A stretch of 64,000 nucleotides of DNA from Butyricimonas sp. Marseille-P3923 (GTDB taxonomy: Bacteria; Bacteroidota; Bacteroidia; Bacteroidales; Marinifilaceae), in contig NZ_FXXL01000006.1 of assembly GCF_900184685.1 (NCBI RefSeq), positions 248,001 to 312,000 of the forward strand. Direction: 5' to 3'. Both the position numbers and the translations under genes were made by a program. Below, piece after piece: positions 56,370 through 63,957 of this stretch (positions within the stretch are counted from its first letter, which is position 1; every line of letters starts with the position of its first letter). The notes beneath the pieces are model-generated. The model saw only the letters and a program-made list of their open reading frames with translations. It had not been told where the DNA came from and made no database searches.

Positions 56370-56447
56370 TAATTACATTAATAATTATCTCTGTCTCAAC
56401 GGTGATAATTTCGGCAGGAAATGTTACCGGCATTTCCTGCCATTTTT
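56370..56447 (+). ncRNA. Predicted cis-antisense RNA opposite the susC leader (locus 3)
   Basis: TAAATTTG at 56357-56364 overlaps the complement of the susC ATG. A perfect 10-bp hairpin at 56413-56441 (GGCAGGAAAT, 9-base loop, ATTTCCTGCC) is followed by ATTTTTA. Predicted length about 78 nt. The arm GGCAGGAAAT also occurs in the locus 0 hairpin. No -33 box is clear. Confidence 0.55.
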
Positions 56448-57630
56448 ATCTGCCGCGTTTAACCTTTAACATGTTTCCATTTCTCTCTATTTCTACCTTA
56501 CCGTTCAACTCGAAAATGCGCAACAGAGGCTCTATCGTCTCGTGGCGGCTCATGTTAAAACCGAACCGGAAATCTTTCACCTCGTCACTGTCATACTCCA
56601 CCGTCACATCATACCAGCGTTCGACATCCCGCATGATCTCCTCCAAACGCACGTCCCGAAAGCGAAATTTCCCCTCCTTCCAAGCTGTGTCATAACTCAC
56701 ATCCACCTTTTCCACTGTCACCTTGCCCGTCACCTTATCCAGCACGAAACGTTCATCCACCCGCAACCTTCTCGCCTCGGCAATACCCTTGCCGGAAACC
56801 TCGACAGCCCCCTGCACCAACGTCGTGCTCGTCATGTTATCATTCCGGTAAGCGGCTACATTAAAGCACGTTCCCAACACGGTTACATCATAACACGCCG
56901 TCCTCACGACAAACGGCTTCTCCTCGTCTCGTGCCACCTCGAAATAAGCCTCCCCTTCCAGTTCCACGTCACGGGTATCCCCGGTAAACCGGACGGGATA
57001 ACGAATCCGGGTCATCGAATTCAAGTACACTTGCGTCCCGTCACTCAACACCAGTTGATATTCCCCGCCTTTCGGTACCGTTACCACGTTATACATCAAA
57101 CTATCCGTCGGAACCTTCCCTGCCGTGTCTTGATAAGAAAGCATATTTCCGCAATTCTGTATAACCATTCCATCGTTTACCCGGATGGCACCGGAAGTTG
57201 CTGCCAAATCGACAACGTCCCCGGTGGACAAAATCAATGAAGCTTTCGCCCCTCCCGGTTCAATCGTGTGGCTCGCCATTACCGGTAACACGGACTTATC
57301 TTCCGTCTGTCCTTTCCACAGATACAGCGCCACGCACAAGGGTACCAGCAACACGGCAGCGTAACGCACGAAGCGTACCCACCCGCAGGAAATCCTTCTC
57401 TCCCGACTCCGTTTTTCCTTGTATCCCTTCCAGCCGCTCTCCTTGTCAAATGAATCGAACTGCAGCTTTTTCCACCTCCGGCTCTCCTCGTCCAACAACC
57501 GTTCGTACAAGCGTTCGTGTTTAGCCGAACTCTCCCGCCACGCCGCCAGCTTCCGTTCCTCCTCCCCCGACAATTCCCCCGTCAACGAGGCTGCTATCCA
57601 TTGAGCGATAACAAAAGGATCGTATTCCAT
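56446..57630 (-). CDS. FecR family anti-sigma factor (locus 3)
   Basis: 394 residues from MEYDPFVIAQWIAASLTGEL; two ATGs 7-8 codons upstream are possible, but AAGGA is well placed for this one. Membrane segment near 85-103 (FVRYAAVLLVPLCVALYLW), FecR domain with VPKGGEYQLVLSDGTQVYLNS and LEGEAYFEVARDEE, C-terminal DUF4974-like domain (LEEIMRDVERWYDVTVEY). It follows its sigma gene and precedes susC3. Confidence 0.93.
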   Translation of the reverse strand: MEYDPFVIAQWIAASLTGELSGEEERKLAAWRESSAKHERLYERLLDEESRRWKKLQFDSFDKESGWKGYKEKRSRERRISCGWVRFVRYAAVLLVPLCVALYLWKGQTEDKSVLPVMASHTIEPGGAKASLILSTGDVVDLAATSGAIRVNDGMVIQNCGNMLSYQDTAGKVPTDSLMYNVVTVPKGGEYQLVLSDGTQVYLNSMTRIRYPVRFTGDTRDVELEGEAYFEVARDEEKPFVVRTACYDVTVLGTCFNVAAYRNDNMTSTTLVQGAVEVSGKGIAEARRLRVDERFVLDKVTGKVTVEKVDVSYDTAWKEGKFRFRDVRLEEIMRDVERWYDVTVEYDSDEVKDFRFGFNMSRHETIEPLLRIFELNGKVEIERNGNMLKVKRGR

Positions 57631-57814
57631 ATCATTTTTTCCTTGCTTCATCATAAATAAATTTTTCCTCTATAAAACCGTCTGTTATTACAATCGTTTT
57701 AATATATAACACGAAAATCAATTTTTATGGGGAACGGAAAATTCATTTTATTCCATTTATTTTTCCAAACAGAATAAAACACACAGATTTACAAAAACTT
57801 ACATTCTTGAAAAA

Positions 57815-58351
57815 TCAATGAAGAAATACAAATACCAAGTAATAATAATCTTTCAGCATCACACGCAGTTTCTTGTAAGCAATTTTTTTCAACGTGTGCA
57901 CGGAACTCTCGGCAACACCTAAACGTTCGGCGATCTCTGAATTTTTCAAACCGTCCAAGGACAACTGTATGACTTGACGTGTTTGCGGGGGCAACGCATT
58001 CACCGCCTCGTAAAAAATCCTGTACGCTTCTTCCTCGATCAATGTCTCCGTGTAAAATTCCTCCGACATCACGACAGACAAATCTTCCCGTTTCAATTTG
58101 TTATCCCGTATCGAATTCAGACAATGATTGCGCACGATCGTGTAAAGAAAAGACTTTATATTAAAGGTATCATTAAAATCCGCACGACGCTTCCAAAACT
58201 TCACGAAACTCTCCTGCACGATATCCGCGGCCAAAGTGTCATCCTTCAAGTAAGTCGTGGCGAACACGCACAAAGCCTGATAGTACTCGTCGAACAACTC
58301 CTTAAAAGCCAACTCGTCACCTTGTCTGATTTTTTCAATAGATAATCCCAT
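57815..58351 (-). CDS. ECF RNA polymerase sigma factor (locus 3)
   Basis: 178 residues from MGLSIEKIRQGDELAFKELF. Region 2: LAADIVQESFVKFWKRR and IKSFLYTIVRNHCLNSIRD; region 4: LPPQTRQVIQLSLDG and NSEIAERLGVAESSVHTLKKIAYKKL. Hydrophobic tail DYYYLVFVFLH. The open frame runs 28 codons further upstream, but that part is AT-rich and unlike sigma factors. A minus-strand TAATTTTG lies at 58381-58388. Confidence 0.93.
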   Translation of the reverse strand: MGLSIEKIRQGDELAFKELFDEYYQALCVFATTYLKDDTLAADIVQESFVKFWKRRADFNDTFNIKSFLYTIVRNHCLNSIRDNKLKREDLSVVMSEEFYTETLIEEEAYRIFYEAVNALPPQTRQVIQLSLDGLKNSEIAERLGVAESSVHTLKKIAYKKLRVMLKDYYYLVFVFLH

Positions 58352-58572
58352 TCTAGCCTGTTTACGGAATGAATCAAACACAAAATTATAAAAAATCGGG
58401 AAATTATTCCGTTTTACAAAAAAAATCAAGAACAAAATAAATATTCCAACATTAGATGTTGTATCAGAACAAAACGGGCTATCTAAAATTTCAATCGCAC
58501 AAGGCTGTTTTCAATTTTCAACACAACACGAAGAAATCATCTACAAGTCAAGTCAATAACCTATATTAATAC

Positions 58573-58739
58573 AACTATACTTCCATATCAATTCCGGTTC
58601 AATTCCGTCATGAACGCTATACGAACCCTATATGAACCCTATACGAACCCTATTATAAATAGCGTTCATAAAGGGAAGTAAAAGCTTATCTAAAGTTTTT
58701 TATGTACTACTAAACCGGAAGTCATATGGAAGTATAGTT
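58573..58739. mobile_element. MITE-like element with terminal inverted repeats
   Basis: The 16 outer bases (AACTATACTTCCATAT at 58573-58588; complement at 58724-58739) are a perfect inverted repeat, which extends to 27 bases with two mismatches (58573-58599 and 58713-58739, inner part TTCCGGTT/AACCGGAA). Inside are four 11-base tandem repeats and a second inverted repeat ATGAACGCTAT (58610-58620) / ATAGCGTTCAT (58659-58669). No coding potential. It fills most of the 58352-58862 gap between the divergent sigma and tatD genes. No target-site duplication is obvious. Confidence 0.6.
58612..58655. repeat. Four 11-base tandem repeats inside the MITE-like element
   Basis: Units GAACGCTATAC, GAACCCTATAT, GAACCCTATAC and GAACCCTATTA. 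Period and the GAAC core resemble the array at 16076-16119. Confidence 0.85.
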
Positions 58740-58810
58740 TGATTCTTTCAGGTTATGAGTATATACAGTATTTATACTAATCCCGTGAAGAAAACCTGCA
58801 ACCGGAAACC

Positions 58811-58842
58811 TTTGCATTCCCCCGAATTATTCCCTATATTTG
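58811..58842 (+). promoter_or_regulatory. Promoter of the tatD-ansA operon
   Basis: TTTG at 58811-58814, 20 bases, TATATTTG at 58835-58842: a full match to the Bacteroides consensus. The ATG is 20 bases further. It excludes the upstream in-frame start at 58755. Confidence 0.75.
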
Positions 58843-58862
58843 TCCCGCAAGATAAAGGAAAC

Positions 58863-59651
58863 ATGTACATAGATACTCATTCGCACATTTATGCGGAAGA
58901 ATTTGACAATGATCGGGATGAAACCGTGCGACGGGCTTTTGAAGCTGACGTCCGGTATATCATTTTACCGGATATAGATAGAACTACACGGCAATCCATG
59001 TTGGCGCTTGCCGGGCAATACCCGGATAACCTGTTCCCGTTGCTGGGAGTCCACCCTACCTCGGTCAACGCTTCGTACAAGGAAGAGATGAAAGCCTTCG
59101 AGAAACTTCTCGGGCAAACGACGATATACGGTATCGGGGAGTGCGGGATTGACCTCTACTGGGACAAAACTTATTACAAGGAGCAAATCGTCGTTTTTGA
59201 ACGGCAACTGCATATCGCCCGTGAAATGGATCTTCCCGTGGTGATTCATTCAAGGGAATCCTTGCCGGAAATTTTCGCCGTGTTGAAAAAGCAACATTAT
59301 AATATGAAGGGGATACTCCATTGTTTCCCCGGCAACGAGGAAGACGCCCGACGGGCGATAGATCTCGGGTTCCGATTAGGTATCGGCGGGGTCGTCACCT
59401 TCAAAAAATCTTCTATGGCCGAAGTCGTCGGCAAAATAGAAACGGAACACCTTGTTCTTGAAACGGACGCACCCTACCTCGCGCCTGTCCCTTTCCGGGG
59501 AAAACGGAATGAAAGTAGTTATATTCCGTGTATAGCCGCTAAAATTGCTGAAATTAGAGGTGTCGACACGAAAAAAATACAGGAAATAACAACGAATAAT
59601 GCGATGAATTTATTTAATTTGCATAGCAAAAGCGTGGATAATAAATTTTGA
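58863..59651 (+). CDS. tatD: TatD family metal-dependent hydrolase (DNase)
   Basis: 262 residues of the TatD/YcfH amidohydrolase-fold family, cytoplasmic, with exo-DNase activity known for E. coli TatD. Metal-binding residues are visible in DTHSHIYAEEFD (start), GECGIDLYWD (Glu), VVIHSRES (His), ILHCFPGN (His) and LVLETDAPYLAP (Asp). The open frame begins 36 codons earlier, within the promoter, so MYIDTHSH is used; AAAGGA precedes it. It ends 3 bases before ansA. Whether it is TatD, YcfH or YjjV by orthology cannot be decided here. Confidence 0.92.
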   Translation: MYIDTHSHIYAEEFDNDRDETVRRAFEADVRYIILPDIDRTTRQSMLALAGQYPDNLFPLLGVHPTSVNASYKEEMKAFEKLLGQTTIYGIGECGIDLYWDKTYYKEQIVVFERQLHIAREMDLPVVIHSRESLPEIFAVLKKQHYNMKGILHCFPGNEEDARRAIDLGFRLGIGGVVTFKKSSMAEVVGKIETEHLVLETDAPYLAPVPFRGKRNESSYIPCIAAKIAEIRGVDTKKIQEITTNNAMNLFNLHSKSVDNKF

Positions 59652-59654
59652 TTT

Positions 59655-60695
59655 ATGACAAAACCCGTGTTGATTATATATACTGGCGGAACCATCGGGA
59701 TGGTGAACGATCCCGAAACGGGGGCGTTATGCCCGTTCAATTTCGACCAGATTGCCTGTGAAGTTCCCGAAATCAAAGAATTCGGCTTCACGATCGATAG
59801 TTATACATTACCGGAAATCATCGACTCCTCGGATCTGCAACCGAAGCTGTGGAAAGATCTATGCGAGATCATCCTGAAGAATTACGACGATTACCGGGGA
59901 TTCGTGATCCTGCACGGAACGGACACGATGGCATACTCGGCAGCGGCATTGAGTTTCATGCTGAACAACCTGACGAAACCGGTCGTGTTTACCGGATCGC
60001 AATTGCCGATCGGGAAAATTCGCACGGACGGGAAAGAAAATCTGATCGCCGCCATCGAAATCGCGGCGGCTTATGACCAAGAAAAAGCTATCGTACCGGA
60101 AGTATGTATCCTGTTCGGGGCTAAATTATTCAGGGGAAACCGAACGACCAAGATAAACGCCGAGAGCTTCGATGCGTTCCAGTCATTCAATTATCCCCCT
60201 TTAGCGAGCATAGGTATTCATATCCATTACGATTACAGTGCGATTGATTACACGCCGAGGGTGGAACCGGTGGAGGCATTCTGCGACGTGGACACGAATA
60301 TCGCCATATTGAAAATATTCCCGGGTATGCGTCCGGAAGTGATCGACGCCGTAACGGGTATCCCGGGACTGAAAGGAATCATACTCGAAACTTACGGTTC
60401 CGGGAATGCCCCGACAAATAAAGTTTTTCTTAACAAAGTAAAGGATGCCCTGTCGAAAGGTATCTTTATATATAATGTTACCCAATGCCAAGGCGGAAGC
60501 GTGGAAATGGGTAAGTATGAAACAAGTAGAGAATTACTTAACGCCGGAGTTATCAGCGGGCATGACATCACGACGGAAGCGGCAGCGTGTAAAATGATGT
60601 ACGTGCTGGGCAAATATAAAGACCCTAACGAAGTGAAAAAATATTTAAATAACGCCTTGAAGGGAGAAATATCACCCAAATATATTGGCTTTTAA
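59655..60695 (+). CDS. ansA: Type I (cytoplasmic) L-asparaginase
   Basis: Hydrolyses L-asparagine to aspartate and ammonia. 346 residues with the first active-site segment IIYTGGTIGMV (Thr13) and the second LHGTDTMAYSAAAL (Thr89-Asp90), plus FTGSQLPIGKIRTDGKENL and the C-terminal GHDITTEAAACKMMYVLG. No signal peptide, so cytoplasmic type I rather than the periplasmic type II enzyme. Co-transcribed with tatD. Confidence 0.94.
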   Translation: MTKPVLIIYTGGTIGMVNDPETGALCPFNFDQIACEVPEIKEFGFTIDSYTLPEIIDSSDLQPKLWKDLCEIILKNYDDYRGFVILHGTDTMAYSAAALSFMLNNLTKPVVFTGSQLPIGKIRTDGKENLIAAIEIAAAYDQEKAIVPEVCILFGAKLFRGNRTTKINAESFDAFQSFNYPPLASIGIHIHYDYSAIDYTPRVEPVEAFCDVDTNIAILKIFPGMRPEVIDAVTGIPGLKGIILETYGSGNAPTNKVFLNKVKDALSKGIFIYNVTQCQGGSVEMGKYETSRELLNAGVISGHDITTEAAACKMMYVLGKYKDPNEVKKYLNNALKGEISPKYIGF

Positions 60696-60714
60696 CGTTT
60701 TTTTTATACCTTGG
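60685..60714 (+). promoter_or_regulatory. Candidate promoter of the exbB-exbD operon
   Basis: TTG at 60685-60687, 19 bases, TACCTTGG at 60707-60714, one base from the TAnnTTTG consensus. It overlaps the end of ansA and leaves a leader of about 100 bases rich in A and T. Confidence 0.4.
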
Positions 60715-60822
60715 TGCCCGATTTGGACTCAAGGTGGTGCAAATTGAAAAATATAACAGCTTAAAACAAAATATAGAGTTAAAATTTAATTATTAATAAA
60801 CTAAAAATCAGTTAAATTGATC

Positions 60823-61632
60823 ATGAGAAAATTATTTGCACTAATAGCAGTTTTAGGAATGCTTACTATTGGAGCATCATCTATGCTAATGGCTCAAGAG
60901 GATGAAATGACTCAAACAGAGACCACAGAAACTTATCAAGACGAAGAAACTACAACAGACCCGACCGTTCTGGAAGATGAAGACGCCATCGAAAGCTCTT
61001 CTTTCCACGCCGTTGTAAAACAAAAATTCATCGAGGGTGGTGCCATGTTCATGAGCTTCGTTATCTTGGCTTTGATCTTTGGTTTGGCTATCGCTATCGA
61101 GAGAGTTATCTACTTGAACTTGGCAGCTACTAATAGCAAGAAATTAATCGCGAGTGTAGAAGACGCTTTGGAAAACGGTGGTGTTGAAGCAGCGAAAGAA
61201 GTATGCCGCACGACCAGAGGTCCTATCGCAAGTATTTTCTATCAAGGATTATCCCGTTATGACCAAGGAATCGAAATGGTAGAGAAATCCGTTGTTTCTT
61301 ACGGTTCCGTTCAAATGGGACTTTTGGAAAAAGGAATGTCTTGGATCGCTTTGTTTATCGCTTTGGCCCCGATGTTGGGATTCTTGGGAACAGTTATCGG
61401 TATGATCGACGCCTTCGATAAGATTCAGGCTGCAGGTGATATCCAACCGTCATTGGTTGCGGGAGGTATCAAGGTTGCGTTGATCACGACCGTTGCCGGT
61501 TTGATCGTTGCCATGATTCTTCAGGTGTTCTACAACTACTGTGTTGCAAAAGTTGAAAGTATCGTAAACGATATGGAAGATGCATCCGTAACCTTGTTAG
61601 ATATCCTTGTAAAGTACAATCAAAAACACTAA
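60823..61632 (+). CDS. exbB: MotA/TolQ/ExbB family proton-channel protein
   Basis: 269 residues. The N-terminus looks like a signal peptide (MRKLFALIAVLGMLTIGASSMLMAQ split by a probable cleavage after MAQ), then an acidic linker (EDEMTQTETTETYQ), unusual compared with short E. coli ExbB but common in Bacteroidales. Membrane segments: about 75-95 (FVILALIFGLAIAI), about 175-195 (WIALFIALAPMLGFLGTVIGM, the conserved ExbB core) and about 215-240. With ExbD it would form the inner-membrane motor driving TonB. First gene of a four-gene operon. Confidence 0.93.
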   Translation: MRKLFALIAVLGMLTIGASSMLMAQEDEMTQTETTETYQDEETTTDPTVLEDEDAIESSSFHAVVKQKFIEGGAMFMSFVILALIFGLAIAIERVIYLNLAATNSKKLIASVEDALENGGVEAAKEVCRTTRGPIASIFYQGLSRYDQGIEMVEKSVVSYGSVQMGLLEKGMSWIALFIALAPMLGFLGTVIGMIDAFDKIQAAGDIQPSLVAGGIKVALITTVAGLIVAMILQVFYNYCVAKVESIVNDMEDASVTLLDILVKYNQKH

Positions 61633-61635
61633 ACC

Positions 61636-62082
61636 ATGCTTAAAGTAACCAAGTTATTAAATATCCTAACCATTGCAATGTTTGCCATTACAGTGGTGTT
61701 AGTTGGGTTATTTTTCTTCGGGGGAGAGCTTCCGAACGCCCAATATAGCACGCCTGTATACACAGACCAATTAATATGGTGGGCATATATATTGTTCGGG
61801 TTGACAGCCCTTGCTGCTTTAGTATTCCCGATTGGTCGCCTGTTGACCAACCCGAAACAGGCAGTTAAAACGCTGATTGCGCTCGTCGGAGTATGTTTAC
61901 TCGTTTTAATCGCTTATTCCATGTCAGACGGAACGATCATGAATCTTCCGGGATACGACGGACCGGACAACGTGGAAGGCACTTTGAAATTTGCCGATAC
62001 GATGTTGTTTACCATGTATTTCTTGGGAATCGGAGCCGTGTTGGCAATTATTGTAACTGAAATTATCAGACGCTTTAGATAA
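61636..62082 (+). CDS. Four-helix membrane protein between exbB and exbD, unknown
   Basis: 148 residues with four predicted membrane segments (about 8-29, 47-67, 78-95, 123-143) and a short periplasmic loop after the third (GTIMNLPGYDGPDNVEGTL). No catalytic motif. It begins 3 bases after exbB and ends 5 before exbD, so it is surely part of the complex's operon. Proteins of this kind appear between exbB and exbD in other Bacteroidales; their role in the motor is not established. It may be an extra subunit or assembly factor. Confidence 0.75.
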   Translation: MLKVTKLLNILTIAMFAITVVLVGLFFFGGELPNAQYSTPVYTDQLIWWAYILFGLTALAALVFPIGRLLTNPKQAVKTLIALVGVCLLVLIAYSMSDGTIMNLPGYDGPDNVEGTLKFADTMLFTMYFLGIGAVLAIIVTEIIRRFR

Positions 62083-62087
62083 TTATT

Positions 62088-62675
62088 ATGGCAAGAAAAA
62101 AGACACCGGAAATTAATGCCACTTCAACGGCGGACATCGCATTCTTGTTGTTGATCTTCTTCTTGGTATCAACAACAATGGACGTCGATTCCGGTTTGTT
62201 CAGACGGTTGCCGCCCATGCCACCCGAGGATAAAGTACAGATTCCTCCCGTTGCCAAACGTAACGTTTTACAGGTGATGGTAAACAAGGATGATATGTTG
62301 GCTGTAAATTCCGAGATGATGGACATTTCCCAGTTGAAGGCAAAAACGATAGAATTTATCCTGAACAAGGATAATAAACCGGATCTCCCGAGCAAGAAAT
62401 TGAAAGAGATTCCTTTCTTCGGGCAGGTCGAGATCTCGAATGGTATAGTTTCCCTGCAAAGTGACCGCGGTACGTCTTACAAAATGTATATTGCCGTTCA
62501 AGATGAATTGACGGCAGCGTACGATGAAGTAAGAGATATGAAGGCCATGGAGAAGTGGGGAAAGAAGTATAGTGAACTCACGGAAGAGCAGATGGATGCG
62601 GTAAGAAAATACATCCCGACAGCTATTTCCGAGGCAGAACCTAAGAATGTTGGACAGAAAGGAGGAGGTAAATAA
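62088..62675 (+). CDS. exbD: ExbD/TolR family protein, long form
   Basis: 195 residues. A short basic N-terminus, one membrane helix (about 16-32, STADIAFLLLIFFLVST) with the essential Asp16 of the proton path, then a periplasmic domain longer than that of E. coli ExbD (141 residues), ending in a charged helical extension (VRDMKAMEKWGKKY, GQKGGGK). Its stop overlaps the next start by one base, and GGAGGAGG upstream of that start indicates strong coupled translation. Confidence 0.92.
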   Translation: MARKKTPEINATSTADIAFLLLIFFLVSTTMDVDSGLFRRLPPMPPEDKVQIPPVAKRNVLQVMVNKDDMLAVNSEMMDISQLKAKTIEFILNKDNKPDLPSKKLKEIPFFGQVEISNGIVSLQSDRGTSYKMYIAVQDELTAAYDEVRDMKAMEKWGKKYSELTEEQMDAVRKYIPTAISEAEPKNVGQKGGGK

Positions 62676-63139
62676 TGGCTAAATTCAGAAAAGAAGGCTC
62701 GAAAGATGTACCGGCAATTTCAACGGCATCTTTACCTGACATCGTTTTCATGTTGTTATTCTTCTTCATGGTAAGTACAACGATGCGCGAGGTTACCCTT
62801 ATGGTCAACAACGGTATGCCCGAGGCAAGACAAGTTTCAAAATTGGAAAAGAAATCCTTGGTTAGTAATATCTATATCGGGAAACCGAAAGATCAGTTTG
62901 TCGGGGTATACGGTAGTGAACCGCGTATTCAGTTAAATGATAAACTTGCCAATTTAAATGAAATCAGTGCCTTCGTGATCGCCGAGCAGGAAACTCGCAA
63001 GGAGGAAGAGCGCAACATGATTACCAACAACTTGAAAGTTGATCAATTTACAAAGATGGGTATTGTTACCGACGTGAAGCAAGAACTGCGTAAAGCGAAT
63101 TCGCTTCGTATCAGCTACGCGACACGGAAGAAAGTATAA
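62675..63139 (+). CDS. exbD: ExbD/TolR family protein, second copy
   Basis: 154 residues with one membrane helix (about 20-38, LPDIVFMLLFFFMVST) and conserved Asp22, followed by a compact periplasmic domain (VSNIYIGKPKDQFVG, TDVKQELRKANSLRISYATRKK). Two different ExbDs in one operon suggests a mixed ExbD dimer within the ExbB pentamer. Ribosome site GGAGGAGG at 62661-62668. Confidence 0.92.
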   Translation: MAKFRKEGSKDVPAISTASLPDIVFMLLFFFMVSTTMREVTLMVNNGMPEARQVSKLEKKSLVSNIYIGKPKDQFVGVYGSEPRIQLNDKLANLNEISAFVIAEQETRKEEERNMITNNLKVDQFTKMGIVTDVKQELRKANSLRISYATRKKV

Positions 63140-63160
63140 TACTTTTATCAATTATAATTT

Positions 63161-63190
63161 AAAAAAAGGGGGCAAATGCTCCCTTTTTTT
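63161..63190 (+). terminator. Rho-independent terminator of the exbB-exbD operon
   Basis: AAAAAAAGGG and CCCTTTTTTT form a 10-bp stem (extendable by three pairs) around an A/T-rich loop, ending in seven T. Symmetric, so it may work in both directions. Confidence 0.85.
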
Positions 63191-63201
63191 AAAAAATTGA
63201 T

Positions 63202-63209
63202 TAGCTTTG
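63202..63209 (+). promoter_or_regulatory. -7 box of the tRNA gene
   Basis: TAGCTTTG, a perfect TAnnTTTG, 17 bases before the tRNA 5' end. The T run of the preceding terminator occupies the -33 position. Confidence 0.55.
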
Positions 63210-63226
63210 CACTCGGATAAAACAAT

Positions 63227-63298
63227 GGTCCCCTAGTTCAATGGATAGAATGAAGGATTCCGGTTCCTTTGATATGGGTTCGAGTCCCGTGGGGATCA
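63227..63298 (+). tRNA. tRNA-Arg (anticodon CCG)
   Basis: Cloverleaf folds fully: acceptor GGTCCCC/GGGGATC with discriminator A; D stem GTTC/GAAT; anticodon stem AAGGA/TCCTT around loop TTCCGGT, anticodon CCG at 63260-63262; T stem ATGGG/CCCGT around TTCGAGT. CCA is not encoded (CA follows). Reads CGG codons. Confidence 0.93.
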
Positions 63299-63306
63299 CA
63301 TAAAAG

Positions 63307-63336
63307 AATGTGTGTCAGTTTTGACACACATTTTTT
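63307..63336 (+). terminator. Terminator after the tRNA
   Basis: 11-bp perfect stem AATGTGTGTCA, loop GTTT, TGACACACATT, followed by T. It also lies just past the converging flavodoxin gene. Confidence 0.85.
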
Positions 63337-63338
63337 AT

Positions 63339-63899
63339 TCACCGGATTACCTTAATCTCCCGCAACCATTTCAATATATCCTCTTTCGCTTTCTTCACTT
63401 GGCTGCCTCGTACCGGGAAGCCGTCCAGTACCTTTGATTTCGGGCAAAGTTTCTTGATATCATCACCCGTATGTCCCATGCGGCTACCCTCGTGTGTCAT
63501 AAACGGGATGATTGTTTTTCCCGATAAATTATACCCGGACAAGAATGTTGCCACGGGAGGGGCAATCGTCGCCCACCAACAAGGCGAACCCACGAATATG
63601 GTATCGTACTGCTCGATATTTTCGATCTTTCCCTTTATTGCAGGTTTATGTCCTTCCGCGATCTCTTTCTTTGCCTGATCGACTACCGCCTGATAGTTGG
63701 TCGGATAGGCTTTCTCCGGTACGATTTCAAAAACATCGGCACCCGTGGCTTCTTTTATCTGGTTCGCCACCTCTTTGGTATTCCCGCTATGGGAATAATA
63801 CACGACCAGTACTTTTTTCTTTTCCGCTGAAGGCTGTGCTTCCAATCCGACGCCGGTGAATACCGCCGCTAACATGAATAAATAACATTTCTTGCTCAT
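63339..63899 (-). CDS. Exported flavodoxin-like protein
   Basis: 186 residues. Signal peptide about 1-21 (MSKKCYLFMLAAVFTGVGLEA), then a flavodoxin fold with the FMN phosphate-binding loop YSHSGNTKEVA (about 35-45), the GSPCWWATIAPPVATFL flavin-flanking loop and IIPFMTHEGSRMGHTGDDI. This is the Flavodoxin_4-like type, commonly annotated as flavodoxin or NADPH-flavin oxidoreductase. Export of a flavodoxin is unusual against cytosolic relatives but frequent in Bacteroidales. Electron donor and acceptor unknown. Confidence 0.88.
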   Translation of the reverse strand: MSKKCYLFMLAAVFTGVGLEAQPSAEKKKVLVVYYSHSGNTKEVANQIKEATGADVFEIVPEKAYPTNYQAVVDQAKKEIAEGHKPAIKGKIENIEQYDTIFVGSPCWWATIAPPVATFLSGYNLSGKTIIPFMTHEGSRMGHTGDDIKKLCPKSKVLDGFPVRGSQVKKAKEDILKWLREIKVIR

Positions 63900-63949
63900 A
63901 CTATTCTATTTTTGTGGTTATTATATTGTATCTCGTTTATTCGATAATA

Positions 63950-63957
63950 CAAAAATA
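63950..63957 (-). promoter_or_regulatory. Candidate -7 box of the flavodoxin gene
   Basis: Minus-strand TATTTTTG matches TAnnTTTG, about 50 bases before the ATG; no clear -33 element. Confidence 0.35.

Noticed and set aside
25216-58351. Gliding motility or type IX secretion cluster suggested by GldA/F/G similarity
   Set aside because: No gldK-N, sprA or por-type genes are present; the ABC genes are embedded in SusCD operons instead.
58612-58655. CRISPR array from the short repeats upstream of tatD
   Set aside because: Units are 11 bases and directly adjacent with no unique spacers; no cas genes in the window.
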